Positions 62,601 to 64,000 of a DNA stretch of 64,000 nt are shown here, in pieces. The DNA comes from Alcanivorax sp. 1008 (GTDB lineage: Bacteria > Pseudomonadota > Gammaproteobacteria > Pseudomonadales > Alcanivoracaceae). The notes beneath the pieces were generated by a model. The model was not told the origin of the DNA. It worked only from the letters and a program-made list of their open reading frames with translations, and did no database searches. Numbering within the stretch: the first letter of the stretch is position 1; each line of letters starts with the position of its first letter. The position numbers were made by a program, and so were the translations under genes. The DNA lies in contig NZ_JAFMPS010000002.1 in NCBI RefSeq assembly GCF_020667895.1, positions 387,131 through 451,130 on the forward strand. Reading direction: 5' to 3'.

Positions 62601-62684
62601 GGTGTTCTGAACGCTGACGTAGAGTTAACGCTGCCCATGGGCGAGGTAGTGCTAAACGTACTCTCCGGGTCGGTGAAACGCTGA
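59601..62684 (+). CDS. Large Ig-like (Big_5) lipoprotein
   Basis: 1027 residues. Lipobox LISC (Cys23). Bacterial Ig-like SbsA-type (Big_5) domains repeat along the chain: about 48-140 (GGVSTRTPIIVRLSDPVT ... GTTYTVELLNL), 160-250 (SLRFQFSQPID ... GDSYTLTLSDQL), 465-560 (PIVINFNEAVDP ... YGSDYDVNLLDGI) and 615-710 (SIQVSFSQVMDP ... GALYRYTLRSNG). A loop DVNSNSRRDPGEK near 755 looks like a calcium-binding turn. Cys pairs appear in the second half. The C-terminal 250 residues are a separate domain with no match I know. Eleven bases after the FadL-like gene. Surface or periplasmic location depends on lipoprotein sorting; not determined. Confidence 0.8.
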   Translation: MNNKFMKVQFAWILVASLTLISCGGDKQSVVFPGRGGDVFYTYPDAGQGGVSTRTPIIVRLSDPVTDPLQLDDSVIRLMQEGTPIPTDVSVAPGSDDRSIVMRPIEPLATGTTYTVELLNLTTTKGQITLPNDGFSFATALASKGPRAHQVSGDLFAVTRMFPDDNEFPILDFTSLRFQFSQPIDVASVRYGDTLALKDDEDQLVPAVVLAKGHYLTIDPVQDLQPGDSYTLTLSDQLASLYGATLELPFSGSNVFSFSPLPSGPTEVMALKAPASGIQSQLTGQPVNLVPVIATLLGEETQSQQQGDVFAELAFVPNYPVTTPLRIARGSMLTGDELVVRIGGQIPAGFNSGDVVVQFISDATGYLLPNPYSTSPRAPRQIRVFMDVAITTGNPVANSSFNQDVLHLELVGQAIVENGVLVSDALTVVESEVLGLETAFGVLSFRMEAYADQLIAPEPVEDMAPPFIQSWMPDQLAASHRPGEPIVINFNEAVDPVSLTDRITISQDGVPVTPELIRQDGVSVIITLPLEYGSDYDVNLLDGITDLSGNTLAQQTLSFSMPFYAASQPASPVALQAYPGFPCATVARDLANSNAGRCNGGQTTDDRLPLPLMPADRSIQVSFSQVMDPTSIVAGSTFLVEEINATETSIATVDGRLEVRDREIVFTPHQPWSDGALYRYTLRSNGSPSSSACNPGTAICSAAGLPLKTRVLSTSLGNTPALNGGGQDLEIFFRGAPASSSVLTKLSNLPTADVNSNSRRDPGEKNAIDEPEYLKNSARITVTGVGGQVAEANIGCPIGDSCLKDSYVYATGTLGAEVVGFLNADEAAAIARSPLPAEVANGGGILVYLHPTALLTSNFVAYARTTLEPLTTADPTDSGELIMRLRYQCDARTGAAAPSPAESTPLRRCEPGESGFGEGWIVEGVEGPRFLATLNGYIDGPRLNAIARVLGVPIPLSHNQRSYGFTTDVRGDVEFIDDGRMSIALANETPIVVLVSLSAAGVLNADVELTLPMGEVVLNVLSGSVKR

Positions 62685-62720
62685 TTTCACCACTACTCTT
62701 AACAATTAAGGGAAACAACA

Positions 62721-63734
62721 ATGAAGTTTTCTAAACGTATCAGAATGACCAGTCTGATTTTTTTGTCCGCGACTTTCATATCAGGCTGCACGGTTGTTTA
62801 CAAAGGTACCGGCGACGTTTTGGTTAGCTATGGCAAGAGCGAATTAGTACCCCACTTGATGACTTATCGGGATGTCGGCATGGCTTGTGCTACCGGTGAG
62901 TCACTCACGCCATTGCTAATGTCATTCAGTGAGGTTGGGTCAAAGCCCGACAAGATTGCCCCTTTAGTATTCGTGGCAGCCGCCACCTGCTCTGAATCAA
63001 AAGCTCTTGATGCCGAGTTACGTTATATGCGCGCCATGAAGCGTGGCGACGTAATCGAAGCACAAGACGCTCGCTCAGAGCAGAAAGCCCACGCCGAGCA
63101 AGCTGCAAGACGTCTGTATGAGGCTTATCGCCGCACCGTATCGGTCTACGGTGAGCCTGCTGAGGCTAGCTGCCCACGCCTGCGTAGTGATTTTGATGAG
63201 CTAGTCTGGATGGTCGGGCTGATCGCCGGCGTTCAATCTCTACTCAACGATGCCACTGCAGAAACTGCCGTGGGTGTTCCCAGAGATGTCGCCGCCAAAG
63301 TGGAGCGTGGTGCGGCCTGTCTGGATAACGAGAAGTGGTGGGGCGTACCGCAGGGCACACGTGCTGCTCTGTGGAATATTCTGCCTATGCTTGCACCACA
63401 AGGTGCTGATGCATGGCAGGAACTGGAAAAAGCAACTCAGATTGGATTCCAGAGCGGCATACGATTGGCAAGTGCATTGTATGTTATCTCCGCCTACAGC
63501 GTTGACAATCAACCTCAGCTTAGAAAAGGAATTCGAGAGTTTTCTGCTAACAACAGAAATCTTAACGAAGAGTACGCCTTGCTGGATGCTATTGCGGGTG
63601 AGCTGATTCTAGGTGTGTCTCACCGCATGTGGGCGGACGCTACGGGAAAACGCACTCCTTTCAAGTCATTGGGAACCTTCTGGGATGACGCGGCAAAAAC
63701 CTCGCCGGTAATCGATATAGATGAACTGCTCTGA
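62721..63734 (+). CDS. Cys-containing lipoprotein of unknown family
   Basis: 337 residues. Lipobox FISGC (Cys23) and AAGGGAAA before the ATG. Helical body: DAELRYMRAMKRGDVIEAQDARSEQKAHAEQAARRLYEAYRRTV is a long amphipathic helix. Four further Cys occur in similar settings (GMACATG, AATCSES, EASCPRL, GAACLDN), perhaps two disulfides. No catalytic motif seen and no family recognised. Thirty-six bases after the Ig-like gene in the same operon. Confidence 0.72.
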   Translation: MKFSKRIRMTSLIFLSATFISGCTVVYKGTGDVLVSYGKSELVPHLMTYRDVGMACATGESLTPLLMSFSEVGSKPDKIAPLVFVAAATCSESKALDAELRYMRAMKRGDVIEAQDARSEQKAHAEQAARRLYEAYRRTVSVYGEPAEASCPRLRSDFDELVWMVGLIAGVQSLLNDATAETAVGVPRDVAAKVERGAACLDNEKWWGVPQGTRAALWNILPMLAPQGADAWQELEKATQIGFQSGIRLASALYVISAYSVDNQPQLRKGIREFSANNRNLNEEYALLDAIAGELILGVSHRMWADATGKRTPFKSLGTFWDDAAKTSPVIDIDELL

Positions 63735-63772
63735 TAGAGCACTAAAACGTTTTTCACGTAAGGAGATAGCAT

Positions 63773-64000
63773 ATGTTATCAAGAAAAATATTCCCTTTGT
63801 TATCAGCACTTCTGTTGCCCGTTTCCGCCGCTCTACACGCAAATTCAGTAGAGCGTACTATTTGCGTTTTTGACATTATTGGAACTGCTGGCGATCAGTA
63901 CAATATCATGCGCGATTATGCCACTGCCGCTTCGGGCCAAGGCTATAAACTAGACCTTAAGGTATACACGGACGAGAGCATCGCCGCGGAGGATCTGAAA
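63773..64000 (+). CDS. Putative solute-binding protein, DUF6091-like, 3' end outside window
   Basis: 76 residues visible from ATG with AAGGAG seven bases upstream. Signal peptide MLSRKIFPLLSALLLPVSAA to about residue 24, then SVERTICVFDIIGTAGDQYNIMRDYATAA and LKVYTDESIAAEDLK, which match the start of DUF6091 putative solute-binding proteins: a TRAP-DctP-like first strand and a motif that selects an acidic, Cys-containing segment. The frame is open to the edge. Fourth gene of the operon. Confidence 0.75.
   Translation, partial: MLSRKIFPLLSALLLPVSAALHANSVERTICVFDIIGTAGDQYNIMRDYATAASGQGYKLDLKVYTDESIAAEDLK

Overview
The window reads as chromosomal DNA of a marine hydrocarbon-degrading gammaproteobacterium of the Alcanivorax group. 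The basis is two wax ester synthase/diacylglycerol acyltransferase genes (one closely resembling AtfA1 of Alcanivorax borkumensis, one resembling Marinobacter WS-type enzymes), abundant acyl-CoA metabolism, a proton-type ATP synthase operon and the gene order mnmG-rsmG-parA-parB-(insert)-atpIBEFHAGDC-glmU-glmS, which in gammaproteobacteria normally lies near the replication origin. The species assignment is inference; no rRNA gene, tRNA gene, CRISPR array, prophage or insertion sequence was seen.

Layout. 1-5 kb: a truncated YciA-type thioesterase, a periplasmic binding-protein-like gene, a small lipoprotein, a Tat-exported TRAP binding protein and uvrD. 5.1-9.5 kb: a micro-ORF with a three-copy 15-bp repeat leading into a membrane PAS-GGDEF-EAL protein, then mgtE. 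9.5-19.9 kb (minus strand): glmS, glmU and the complete atp operon, with a promoter upstream of atpI and a terminator after atpC. 20.1-22.3 kb: three genes inserted between parB and atpI (SIMPL protein, HEPN/MltR-like protein with a G8 tract at its start, PDZ lipoprotein); the last two are visibly AT-richer than their surroundings. 22.4-26.7 kb: parB, parA, rsmG, mnmG. 26.8-32.3 kb: a surface protein with a GlyGly-CTERM-like tail, a K+/H+ antiporter and an FTR1 iron permease fused to cytochrome c.

32.5-42.3 kb: acyl-CoA dehydrogenase, YebC-family protein, hybrid histidine kinase, SDR plus AtfA1-like wax ester synthase, cold-shock protein, two membrane proteins and a HopJ-family protein. 42.3-50.3 kb (minus strand): mlaFEDCB for phospholipid transport, a YgjP-like metallopeptidase and an RND pump with its adaptor. 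50.4-55.4 kb (minus strand): acyl-CoA ligase, fumC, two small proteins and pyruvate kinase. 55.6-58 kb: second wax ester synthase and a DUF6502 protein. 58.2-64 kb: an unfinished envelope operon (FadL-type porin, 1027-residue Ig-like lipoprotein, Cys-containing lipoprotein, DUF6091-type binding protein cut by the window edge). This last operon is the best candidate for an undescribed system.

How the genes connect: acyl-CoAs are made by the ligase, oxidised by the dehydrogenase, hydrolysed by the thioesterase or stored as wax esters/triacylglycerol by the two acyltransferases. The Mla system, RND pump and FadL operon handle hydrophobic molecules at the envelope. No intergenic gap exceeds about 240 bases. 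Three convergent gene pairs have stop codons back to back.
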